Both the position numbers and the translations under genes were made by a program. Positions 34,916 through 42,653 of a stretch of 64,000 bases of DNA are shown here, in pieces. Positions within the stretch are counted from its first letter, which is position 1; the number at the start of each line of letters is the position of its first letter. Location: NCBI RefSeq assembly GCF_038725785.1, contig NZ_CP109796.1:7502501-7566500 (forward strand). Direction: 5' to 3'. The notes beneath the pieces are model-generated. The model was given only the letters and a program-made list of their open reading frames with translations. It did no database searches and was not told the DNA's origin. Origin of the DNA: Termitidicoccus mucosus. Its GTDB lineage: Bacteria > Verrucomicrobiota > Verrucomicrobiia > Opitutales > Opitutaceae.

Positions 34916-36469
34916 TCAAGGCGGGCAGCGGAAACCGGCCTCGCGGACGTAGTCGGTGATGATGCCGTCAAAGGAGCCGTTGCTGAAAAAGATAATCACG
35001 CGCGGCTGCGCCGGTTTGGACGGAAGCGTGGCGGCGGCAAGGGCGTCGCGTAGGGCGGCGTTGGTGTCGAAGGCGCGGGCGTCCACGTTTTTGGCGGCAA
35101 GCTGGCGGGCGACTTGGCGCGTGTCGAAGCGGGCGTCGTCGGCGAGTTTCTCGGCGCGGTTGACCGGGCCGAGAAAGACCTCGTGCGCGTTTTCGAGGGC
35201 GCGGGCAAAGTCGTCCTGAAGCCGGTTGGTGCGCGCGGTGTTGCTGCGCGGCTCGAAGACCGCCGTGAGCGTGGAGACGGGAAAGCGGTTGCGGAAGGAA
35301 CGAAGCGTCTCGGCGATGGCGGTGGGGTGGTGGCCGAAATCCTCGACGACGGTGAGCGCGGGCGTGGCGAGGAGCGTTTCCTGGCGGCGGCGCACGCCGC
35401 GAAAGCGGGAGAGGGAGGCGAGGTGGAAGAAATGCGGGATGCGGAGGGCTGGATTTTCGATTCTCGATTCTCGATTCTCGATTGAAGGCGTTGCCACGCC
35501 AAATGCGGACGGGAGCGGAAGCTCCCCAATCGAGAATCGAGAATCGAAAATCGAAAATCCAGCGGCGGCGATCGCCGCCGCCGTGGCGGCCATGGCGGCG
35601 TTGCGGGCGTTGTAGAGGCCGGGAAGTTGCCAGTGGATGCGCGCCCATTCCGCTCCGTCCCAAAGCAGCGTGAAGGCGGAGCCGTCCGCGGTCTCGGTGA
35701 AATCGGTGATGCGGACGAAATTGTTCCCGCCGGTGCCGACGCGGAGGATTTTGCACCAGCGGATGTTTTCGAGAACGGGCGCGAGATTGGGGTCGTCGCC
35801 GTTGGCGATGATGGCGCCGTTGCGCGGGACGATGCGCGTCAGGTGCTCGAAGGTGCGGCGCACGTCGGCGAGGTCGCGGAAAATGTCGGCGTGGTCGAAT
35901 TCGAGATTGTTCAGCACGGCGATGCGCGGCGCGTAGTGGATGAATTTCGAGCGTTTGTCGAAAAAGGCGCTGTCGTATTCGTCGCCCTCGATGACAAACG
36001 GATCGGCGGGCGCGCCGAGGTGGTTGCCGGTCGGCGGGTCCTGCGGGACGCCGCCAATGAGGAAGCCGGGGTCGCGGCCGTTTTCGCGGAGCAGAAAGGC
36101 GGTGAGCGCGGTGGTGGTGGTCTTGCCGTGGGTGCCGCAGACGACGATGTTGCGGCGCCCGGCGAGCACGTGGTCGTGCAGCATCGCGGGCAGCGAGGTG
36201 AAGGGCAGGGCGCGGGTTTCGAGGAGCCACTCGACCTCGGGATTGCCGCGGCTCATGGCGTTGCCGATGACAACGAGATCGGGTGCGAGTGCGGCGAGGC
36301 GCGCGGGGTCGTAGCCTTCGTGGAGAGCAATGCCGGCGGCGGCGAGCACGGTGCTCATCGGCGGATAAACACCGGTGTCCGCGCCGAGCACGTCGTGTCC
36401 GGCGGCGCGCGCGAGCAGCGCGGCGTTGCCCATCGCCGTGCCGCAGATGCCCATGAAGTAAATCTTCAT
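34916..36469 (-). CDS. mpl: UDP-N-acetylmuramate:tripeptide ligase Mpl with palindromic insert
   Basis: Joins recycled L-Ala-gamma-D-Glu-meso-DAP to UDP-MurNAc in peptidoglycan recycling. The 517-residue product starts MKIYFMGICGTAMGNAALLA (the MurC/Mpl Rossmann loop). It has the ATP loop VVCGTHGKTTTTALTAFLLR and EGDEYDSAFFDKRSKFIHY, the form that distinguishes Mpl from MurC. HIFRGVRRR-like sequence and VVEDFGHHPTAIAETLR mark the C-terminal ligase domain. Between GLYNARNAAMAATAAAIAAA and the ligase domain there is an extra stretch of about 37 residues (about 304-340, FSIFDSRFSI ... ENRESRIENP) encoded by an inverted-repeat element at 35451-35560, inserted in frame. The gene starts at the ATG 36469; the frame upstream is open but unrelated. 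It directly abuts the region that leads into the mobile element. Confidence 0.93.
   Translation of the reverse strand: MKIYFMGICGTAMGNAALLARAAGHDVLGADTGVYPPMSTVLAAAGIALHEGYDPARLAALAPDLVVIGNAMSRGNPEVEWLLETRALPFTSLPAMLHDHVLAGRRNIVVCGTHGKTTTTALTAFLLRENGRDPGFLIGGVPQDPPTGNHLGAPADPFVIEGDEYDSAFFDKRSKFIHYAPRIAVLNNLEFDHADIFRDLADVRRTFEHLTRIVPRNGAIIANGDDPNLAPVLENIRWCKILRVGTGGNNFVRITDFTETADGSAFTLLWDGAEWARIHWQLPGLYNARNAAMAATAAAIAAAGFSIFDSRFSIGELPLPSAFGVATPSIENRESRIENPALRIPHFFHLASLSRFRGVRRRQETLLATPALTVVEDFGHHPTAIAETLRSFRNRFPVSTLTAVFEPRSNTARTNRLQDDFARALENAHEVFLGPVNRAEKLADDARFDTRQVARQLAAKNVDARAFDTNAALRDALAAATLPSKPAQPRVIIFFSNGSFDGIITDYVREAGFRCPP
35451..35560. repeat. Inverted-repeat element inserted in frame in mpl
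   Basis: The arms 35451-35484 and 35527-35560 are 34 bp long, made of tandem TCGATTCTCGATT units, and pair with one mismatch around a 42-bp core. The element length (about 110 bp) is compatible with an uninterrupted reading frame, and it adds about 37 residues in the linker between the central and C-terminal domains of Mpl. The unit resembles the AT-rich repeats at 585-741 and 6510-6666 in structure, but its motif is different. Confidence 0.85.
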
Positions 36470-36882
36470 TTTGATCTCACTTTCTCTAATTTGATCTCTC
36501 CTCTGAAAACTTCCTCTGAAAACGAGAGCCAAGAATCCCAAGTAACCTCATTTTGGCCCATTTTTAGGGACCCCTGGTATAAGAAAAGTGGTATAAAAGA
36601 AGGCCAAAAACGGTATAAATCCATACCGATCCCTTTGAGCTGCCTTACGCCAACTTGAGTCGCTGTTTGAACCGAGAAAAACATGGCCATCAGTTTGCAC
36701 AAAAGGTACTGCTCGGGAAGAGCCTTTTTGCCACCTCCATCCATCAAACGACACAATGCCAAAGTGATTCAGCATCTGTCGTATGGCTCTCAATCTCCAA
36801 TAGGGAATCGGCACGCGCCGAAGCTCTCCAATGCGCGCAAGTGATCGCACCATCACACATTCTGTGCACGACGCAGCTTTCT
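36470..36882. other. Junction region between mpl and the mobile element
   Basis: 413 bp of lower GC with no recognisable gene; open frames here have no domain features. Short repeats are visible: two copies of CCTCTGAAAAC at about 36500 and 36513, three copies of GGTATAA at 36576, 36590 and 36612, and a hairpin CGGTATAAATCCATACCG at 36611-36628. These may belong to the mpl promoter or to the left edge of the mobile element, but no direct repeat matching the right edge was found. Confidence 0.35.
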
Positions 36883-37095
36883 CTAATTCAAACCGTGAAC
36901 TTCGCCGGCAGCAAAACGCCGCACTTGATCGCAAGGGATTCGCTTGTGCCGCAAACCCGGAATCGGGCGCAGAATTTCACGGGCAATTAATCGATAGATG
37001 GTTGGCTTGCTGACTCCAAGAGCAGCGGCCGACTCTTCCACCGAGTAGGTCAGACGCTCAATCGTTAATCGTGGAGGGGAAGAACCGGTATCCAT
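36883..37095 (-). CDS. Excisionase/MerR-type helix-turn-helix protein
   Basis: A 70-residue DNA-binding protein starting MDTGSSPPRLTIERLTYSVE. The core YSVEESAAALGVSKPTIYRL is a winged-helix/MerR-like HTH as found in excisionase-family proteins (the DNA_bind excisionase domain), and the basic tail LRHKRIPCDQVRRFAAGEV follows the usual RFxxxE pattern. Such proteins direct excision or control element genes. It is the last gene of the leftward run, 21 bp downstream of the DarB-like gene. No integrase is next to it. Alternatively it could simply regulate transfer genes. Confidence 0.75.
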   Translation of the reverse strand: MDTGSSPPRLTIERLTYSVEESAAALGVSKPTIYRLIAREILRPIPGLRHKRIPCDQVRRFAAGEVHGLN

Positions 37096-37116
37096 ATTCC
37101 ATTTAGGGTTAACAGG

Positions 37117-39744
37117 TCACACGACGATTCTAGGCCGTAGGACATCGCTACGAATGACACCCGGACGAGTTGGAGAAGAAACCCTTTCCTTTCTTTCATT
37201 TATTGCTTTCTTAGCCGCTTCTTGACTTGGAGGTATATCAGCTTCGACTGTTGAGCTAGATTCTGTGGTGAGATCCCCGGAGCCGGGCGCTTGGGGCCGG
37301 GTCAAGTCCAGCGTTTCGACCAGCTCTGCCTGGCGCGCGACGGCCTCGTGGTAACGAGCCTCGTGCTCAAATGGGCGATCCACCAAGGCCGCGATTTCTC
37401 CGATTGATTTCTTGGTCTGCGTTAACTGTTCCTGCGCCCGCCCGATCCGTTCTTCGATGGAACGCATGGCGTGCTCCAAGGAACCGATGATTCCCGCCGG
37501 GCTGATTGAGACGTTGCCGTCGTAGGTCATGGTTCCATGCAATGTGAGCTTGTCCGGCACGGTGGGCCGAAATGCCAAACGGAAGCCCGCGAAGTGCCCC
37601 AACTCCACCGGTCCGCGCGCATGACGCTGGCGATCCACCAAGCCGATCAATGCCGTTCCCGCCTCGGCTCGATCCCCATACGTGCGGCCGACCAGTTTTA
37701 TGACGAACTTATCACCGTGGGTATCCACCCGGCGTTCAAGGTCAGTTCGATGCCCGACGATGGCGCGCTCCAGCCGTTGCACATCCTCTTCCATCATCCG
37801 CAGCCTTCGCCGGGCGTTGTATTGATCCTCGCCATGCTGACCACGGAGCCGCCCGAGACGCATCACTTCGGCATCCACTTTCGCTTTCTCAATCACGAGC
37901 GGATTGCCGGATGCGATCGCTTTCACCTCGGCATAGGTCAACGCCGGTGAATCAAGGTCCTCGATCCGCCGGGCCGAGCATTCTCCGGTCATGATCTGGG
38001 CGATGAACTTCGCTTTCGTTTCGAGCGTTTGCCACATATACGCATCGAAACTGCCCTCCGTCACGTAGCGGGTGATTTGCACCACGGGATTGCTGTTTCC
38101 CTGCCGGAGAATCCGACCTTCGCGTTGTTCGATGTCGGCAGGCCGCCAAGGGGCATCCAGGTGATGCAAGGCCACCAGCTTGGCCTGAACGTTTGTGCCA
38201 GCGCCCATTTTTGCGGTCGAACCGACCAAGATGCGGACCTTGCCGGAACGGACATTTTTGAAGAGGGTCAGCTTGGCCGCATCGCTGTCGTAGTCCTGAA
38301 TGAACGCGATTTCGGCAGCGGGAACGCCGAGCCTGACCAACTTGGTTTTGATGTCGTCGTAAACAGAGAAACCCTGACCGGGACCTTTCGGGGTGGAGAG
38401 GTCGCAAAAGACAAGCTGCGCGAGGCGTTGCTCGCGCGACGAATCCCAGATCGCGAAGATTTCCCGCACCGCCTGGTTTACCTTGAAGGCCGGATTGTCC
38501 TCAAGCGGGCCGAGCGCGAGTCGAAGGTCGAGCGCCGCTTTCCTGCCCTCGCCAGTAATTTTGAGCATATTGTCCTCCCACGGCGGCACGTGATTGGTTT
38601 TGAGCCTCTCTGCCCGAGCGGCCAGGGAGGCGACCAACGCCTTCAACTGGGGCGTCGCAGGTGCGCGCACGATCCGCGGGCGTCCGCCCTCGATTTTCGG
38701 AATCGGCAGTTTGAGCATGTCCGCAGTCTGAATGTCGGCCACCTGCCGGAAGATGTGCATGAGCTCGGGCACGTTCACGAAGCGAGCAAACCGCGTATTC
38801 AATCGATACCCGGCGCCGTCCGGAGCGAGTTCGAGTGCCGTGACCGATTCGCCGAAAGTCGCCGCCCACGAATCGAAATGCCGCAGATGTCGGCTCGCCA
38901 GCGTGTCCATTTGCAGGAAGCGCTGCATGGTGAACATCTCCGCCATCGTGTTCGTGATCGGCGTTCCAGTCGCGAACACAACGCCTCCGCCGCCGTTGGC
39001 ACGCTGCACGTGCTGCACTTTCAGGAACATGTCAAAAGCGCGTTCCGAGGCCGTCTGCGGAAGGCCTGCCACGCGCGTCATTTTGGTGACATAGAAAAGA
39101 TTTTTGTAGGCGTGGGCTTCATCGACAAAAAGGCGGTCCACACCCAACTCCTCGAAGGTCAACGTGTCGTCCTTGCGATGTTCCGCCGCCAAGGTCTTGA
39201 GCCTGGCCTCCAGACGCTTCTTGGACGCCTCCAGTTGCTTCACCAGCCGCGTGCCCGAGTCCTGTCCTTTTTGCTCCCGAATGCAGGTTTCGAGATCATC
39301 GAGCTGCTCCTGAATAAAACCTTTCTGGGCCTGCGACGATATGGCCAGGCGCTCAAAGCCGGAGTGCGTGACAATGACGGCATCCCAATTATTGGTGGCG
39401 ATGCGGCTCATCAATTCCCGCCGGCGTGCGCTCTCGAAATCGGCTTTTCCTGCCGCCAGAATATTCGCGGCGGGATACAGCGTGAGCAGTTCGGACGAGA
39501 ACTGTCCCAGCATGTGATTGGGCACCACGAAGAGCGGCTTTTGGCCAACCCAAGCCGCTTCAACTCCATCGCGGCCGCCACCATCGTATAGGTCTTGCCT
39601 GCGCCAACAACATGGGCCAGGAGCGTATTCGGTGTCTGGAGAATCCGCCACACCGCCGCTTTCTGGTGCGCGTGGAGCGCAATGGCCGGGCTGGCACCAG
39701 GCAGCGTCAGGTGATCGCCGTTGAACGAGCGTAGCCGATAGCAA
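37117..39744 (-). CDS. DarB-like protein, C-terminal helicase part (after frameshift)
   Basis: This frame continues the protein of 39411-42299; only the part below about 39540 is real coding sequence, and residues encoded above that point are shadow. It carries PLFVVPNHMLGQFSSELLTL, a helicase motif LGVDRLFVDEAHAYKNLFYV (DEAH) and the C-terminal helicase block GSTAKMGAGTNVQAKLVALH, then LDAPWRPADIEQREGRILRQ. The remainder, about 300 residues, is helical and basic. Together with the N-terminal methylase it makes a methylase-helicase of about 1700 residues, like phage P1 DarB and related plasmid or ICE antirestriction proteins. One base in a short A-run (39539-39542) separates the frames. This may be a mutation, a sequencing error or programmed slippage. 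Confidence 0.8.
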   Translation of the reverse strand: MLSATLVQRRSPDAAWCQPGHCAPRAPESGGVADSPDTEYAPGPCCWRRQDLYDGGGRDGVEAAWVGQKPLFVVPNHMLGQFSSELLTLYPAANILAAGKADFESARRRELMSRIATNNWDAVIVTHSGFERLAISSQAQKGFIQEQLDDLETCIREQKGQDSGTRLVKQLEASKKRLEARLKTLAAEHRKDDTLTFEELGVDRLFVDEAHAYKNLFYVTKMTRVAGLPQTASERAFDMFLKVQHVQRANGGGGVVFATGTPITNTMAEMFTMQRFLQMDTLASRHLRHFDSWAATFGESVTALELAPDGAGYRLNTRFARFVNVPELMHIFRQVADIQTADMLKLPIPKIEGGRPRIVRAPATPQLKALVASLAARAERLKTNHVPPWEDNMLKITGEGRKAALDLRLALGPLEDNPAFKVNQAVREIFAIWDSSREQRLAQLVFCDLSTPKGPGQGFSVYDDIKTKLVRLGVPAAEIAFIQDYDSDAAKLTLFKNVRSGKVRILVGSTAKMGAGTNVQAKLVALHHLDAPWRPADIEQREGRILRQGNSNPVVQITRYVTEGSFDAYMWQTLETKAKFIAQIMTGECSARRIEDLDSPALTYAEVKAIASGNPLVIEKAKVDAEVMRLGRLRGQHGEDQYNARRRLRMMEEDVQRLERAIVGHRTDLERRVDTHGDKFVIKLVGRTYGDRAEAGTALIGLVDRQRHARGPVELGHFAGFRLAFRPTVPDKLTLHGTMTYDGNVSISPAGIIGSLEHAMRSIEERIGRAQEQLTQTKKSIGEIAALVDRPFEHEARYHEAVARQAELVETLDLTRPQAPGSGDLTTESSSTVEADIPPSQEAAKKAINERKERVSSPTRPGVIRSDVLRPRIVV

Positions 39745-42299
39745 TTAAACTCACGATTGTAGGCCGCCACGAGACGTTCACGCCGCGCATCGTCGCTCCA
39801 AATCCATTCAATGAAGCGGTCTTTGATCTTCTGCTGTTTCTCTCTCGCGGCCTCCGTCGCGACAACGTTGAGATGAGCGACTTTCTTTTCGTCATAGTCA
39901 TAGACCGTTGGCGTGCGAAGATTGAGCGCATGTTCCAGCAACTCATGGGCAGGCACCCGTTCGGTTCCCCATTCGCTCCGGTTGGCCACTCCCGTCTTGG
40001 CGTAGTAACTGGCCTCGACACTCCACAATCCGAGTTGCGCAGCATGACCGACCTTCACGTCCTCACGGCCGCTCCGCAGCAGTTCTCGCGCGAATTGGGC
40101 AATATCCGATGCCGGAATCCAGACCGCGCCCAGCCGGGCGTCGATCTCATTGGCTGCGAGCGGGTCGGGTTGCACGGCCCGAAGCGCTTCGACATTGCCA
40201 TGAAACCGTGCGTCGCGCTTCGCAGCCATCTCGGCCTTCGCCAGCTTTTCGCGAACGTTGCCGGAAAGATACTCGTCCTCGGGCTCCCAACACCGGGTGT
40301 CGGGATTGAGGAAGATGAGCCCTTGCAGGTCCGGCAGGAACTGATCCGGAGGCTTGCCCAGCAGCTTCGCGATGTGGTCGAGATCAACGCGACTCCGCTC
40401 ATTCAGCGTGACCACCAGAGCTTCGCGCGGGCTCGCCACTTGCTCAATGGGACGGCGGTGATCGATGGTGCGCTCACGGAAGATCGCCGTCTTCGTCGCC
40501 GTATCGTTGTCCTCATTGTAGTTTTCGAGCGAGAGCAGCAGCGGTAGATCGGGATCGCCAACGAAAGCGCGAACATTGGCTGACGAAGAGATCGGGCCAA
40601 ATTGCCCAACGAACCGATCATACGCCTCATCGAGTCGTTCCCGCGTCGCCAGAATGGCCTCTTCGCTTTGGTTTTGAACTTGTACCGCGAGGCACGCGCG
40701 CGCGGCCTCTCTCACGCGTAACATCCCGCGAATCCGGCGCAGGGTTTGGGCTGGAAGATCCGTCAGGACGACCAACTCGGCGCCCTCCCTTTGTCCGAGG
40801 TCTCCGTCGTCCAGAGCAATGTAGGCCCCCGGCTTCAAATTCGCTGGTGCGGGCAGCGTCTGTTTCGCCGCCAAGCCGGTTGCCGATCGGTAGAGGCCGG
40901 TTGGCAGCGACTGGATCGCCCGCGTCAACGCCGTGCTCAAATCCCGGCCGTCGTCGCCGAGTTCGGCCTCATCCCGCCCATACATACCATGTTCCCGACG
41001 TTGCATTTTACCGAGCATGTGCTCGGGATGGGCGTGGTAATATTCGTTTACGAAGAGGGGCTCTCCTTTCTCGACTTGGAGCGGCCGACTCTCCAACCAG
41101 GCCAATCCGCCGGGCTTTTCTCCCGGAAGTCGCTTGCGCAGGAACACAATGTCGGTCGTCACCCGCGTATTCGCATTGTGCAGGAAGGCGGTGTTGGGCA
41201 ACCGCAACGCCCCGACGAGATCGGCCTCCCCGGCGAGCAATCCGCGCAAGCCGTCTTCCCGTTTATCGAGTGTGCCCCGGGACGTGATGAATGCGACCAA
41301 TCCCCCGGGACGCACCCGTGCCAGCGCGGCGACAAAAAAGTAATCATGAATACGGAATCGCCGTGCGTTGAAACGTGGATCGTGGGGGCGATAGTCGCCG
41401 AAAGGGATGTTCGAGACCGCCAGGTCGAACGAATTGGTCGCGAGGAGCGCGGTCTCGAATCCCTCCGCCCGAATGTCAGCGGCGGGATAGATCGTCCGAG
41501 CCAGCCGGGCGGTGAGCCCGTCAAGCTCGATTCCGGTGAGCTGCGAACGCCCGTGCATTTCAGGCGGCATGAAGCCAAAAAAGTGACCGAGTCCGCAGGC
41601 CGGCTCCAGAATCTGGCCTCCCCGGAACCCCAGCCGTTCCAAGCCCGCATACATCGCCCGAATCACGGGCGGCGACGTATAGTGGGCATTGAGTGTCGAG
41701 GCGCGTGCTGATGTGAATTCCTCCGGCGTGAGCAGGTTCCTCAGCTCGGCCTGTTCCGCCGCCCACTGTGGCGCTTCCTTTTCGTCGGCGAAGACCTGCG
41801 GCATTCCGCCCCAGCCGACGAAACGGATCAGGATGGACTTGTCCTCGGTGGTCGCCGAACGCTGCTCCGCCTCAATCAGGCGAAGGCGTGCAATGGCCGC
41901 GACATTCTGCCGATACTTCTGCTTCAGGGATCCGGTCCCGACTTGGTCGGTCTCGGTCGGACGGTAATTTCGTCCGTTGAACTGCGAAATCAGTTCTGCT
42001 CCGGGGGAAGCAGGATGTATTTCTCCCGCACCAGTTCCCACGCCCGGCTGTGCGCCTGTTCCGGTGTCAGCCCCTGCTTGCGAAAGTCCCGCAGGAGTTG
42101 ATCCATTTCTTCCGCCGTGCGCTCCTGCGCTTCCAGCAGGGCTTCCTGTAACCGGCCCTCCGTTTCCAAGCCACGTACCATCTGCGGGCAATGTTCCCGC
42201 CAATGGGCTTCCGCCATCCGTCCGTATGCGAGGAGTCCGTTCATGGGTTAGCTCGGCAAAGAAATCGAGTTGATCGTCGTTGATCTTCCTTAGCGCCAT
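39411..42299 (-). CDS. DarB-like protein, N-terminal DNA methylase part
   Basis: The 962-codon frame begins MALRKINDDQLDFFAELTHE, 3 bp after the preceding gene's stop. It contains an N6-adenine methylase core: EPACGLGHFFGFMPPEMHGR (SAM loop, about residue 237) and LAVSNIPFGDYRPHDPRF (the NPPF-type catalytic motif, here NIPF). Much later comes the helicase P-loop LLAHVVGAGKTYTMVAAAME. After MELKRLGLAK the frame is lost at the A-run at about 39540 and the continuation is in 37117-39540. Residues 20-105 are a low-complexity Gly/Ala/Thr/Pro stretch that coincides with an 84-codon gene in another frame. The role is likely defence of transferred DNA against restriction. Confidence 0.8.
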   Translation of the reverse strand: MALRKINDDQLDFFAELTHERTPRIRTDGGSPLAGTLPADGTWLGNGGPVTGSPAGSAGAHGGRNGSTPAGLSQAGADTGTGAQPGVGTGAGEIHPASPGAELISQFNGRNYRPTETDQVGTGSLKQKYRQNVAAIARLRLIEAEQRSATTEDKSILIRFVGWGGMPQVFADEKEAPQWAAEQAELRNLLTPEEFTSARASTLNAHYTSPPVIRAMYAGLERLGFRGGQILEPACGLGHFFGFMPPEMHGRSQLTGIELDGLTARLARTIYPAADIRAEGFETALLATNSFDLAVSNIPFGDYRPHDPRFNARRFRIHDYFFVAALARVRPGGLVAFITSRGTLDKREDGLRGLLAGEADLVGALRLPNTAFLHNANTRVTTDIVFLRKRLPGEKPGGLAWLESRPLQVEKGEPLFVNEYYHAHPEHMLGKMQRREHGMYGRDEAELGDDGRDLSTALTRAIQSLPTGLYRSATGLAAKQTLPAPANLKPGAYIALDDGDLGQREGAELVVLTDLPAQTLRRIRGMLRVREAARACLAVQVQNQSEEAILATRERLDEAYDRFVGQFGPISSSANVRAFVGDPDLPLLLSLENYNEDNDTATKTAIFRERTIDHRRPIEQVASPREALVVTLNERSRVDLDHIAKLLGKPPDQFLPDLQGLIFLNPDTRCWEPEDEYLSGNVREKLAKAEMAAKRDARFHGNVEALRAVQPDPLAANEIDARLGAVWIPASDIAQFARELLRSGREDVKVGHAAQLGLWSVEASYYAKTGVANRSEWGTERVPAHELLEHALNLRTPTVYDYDEKKVAHLNVVATEAAREKQQKIKDRFIEWIWSDDARRERLVAAYNREFNCYRLRSFNGDHLTLPGASPAIALHAHQKAAVWRILQTPNTLLAHVVGAGKTYTMVAAAMELKRLGLAKSRSSWCPITCWDSSRPNCSRCIPPRIFWRQEKPISRAHAGGN
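41990..42244 (-). CDS. Small helical protein, overprinted on the methylase 5' end
   Basis: An 84-residue frame lies entirely inside the N-terminal part of the methylase gene, in a different frame on the same strand. It starts MNGLLAYGRMAEAHWREHCP and ends VREKYILLPPEQN. Its composition is that of a real protein: amphipathic helices rich in Glu, Arg, Gln and Leu (LETEGRLQEALLEAQERTAE, then RDFRKQGLTPEQAHSRAWEL). By contrast, the same DNA read in the methylase frame gives a low-complexity linker. I cannot name the family with certainty; similar small proteins are often seen beside relaxase genes on plasmids. It lies between the 116-residue gene and the methylase core. Confidence 0.65.
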   Translation of the reverse strand: MNGLLAYGRMAEAHWREHCPQMVRGLETEGRLQEALLEAQERTAEEMDQLLRDFRKQGLTPEQAHSRAWELVREKYILLPPEQN

Positions 42300-42302
42300 G
42301 CC

Positions 42303-42653
42303 TCATCTCGATTCAATCATTATTCGCCGCACCGTCGGACCGTTGCGGGCGGCGGGTTTTCGCTCGTGCTGCCGAAGTTCGATCAATCGCGACTCATCCA
42401 GCGCCGAGCGCACGATGGACAGCTCCTGACCTTCGACCGTCACGATTTCCTGACCAGCGGTGATAACGAGTCGCTCCGGATTGCCGGCGATATGCTCCCA
42501 CCGCTTCAACTCGCCAATGGGAAACGAGACTACCCGGTCGCTGAGCACGAACCGCACGGCTCCCGCCGTCTGATGCTCCGACGCCAGTTCACCCCACACA
42601 TGCGGCGCGGGCGGAGCCAACGGCACCTTCGTGGGATGCTGATGAATGCTCAT
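42303..42653 (-). CDS. Hypothetical 116-residue protein of the mobilization module
   Basis: The protein starts MSIHQHPTKVPLAPPAPHVW and has a short beta-rich middle (VRFVLSDRVVSFPIGELKRW then VITAGQEIVTVEGQEL) and a basic end. No family is recognised. Its ATG overlaps the relaxase stop as ATGA at 42650-42653 and its stop lies 3 bp before the methylase ATG at 42299, so it is translated in a tight chain relaxase - this gene - methylase. That linkage argues that it is a real gene with an accessory role in transfer. Confidence 0.75.
   Translation of the reverse strand: MSIHQHPTKVPLAPPAPHVWGELASEHQTAGAVRFVLSDRVVSFPIGELKRWEHIAGNPERLVITAGQEIVTVEGQELSIVRSALDESRLIELRQHERKPAARNGPTVRRIMIESR

Noticed and set aside
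36576..36628. GGTATAA triplicate and CGGTAT hairpin upstream of mpl as a regulator-binding site
   Set aside because: The copies are short and unevenly spaced, and no regulator is linked; kept only as a note in the junction feature.
36548..36934. A 128-codon minus-strand frame between mpl and the HTH gene
   Set aside because: It overlaps the HTH gene and has a mixed composition with no domain features; I could not support it as a gene.
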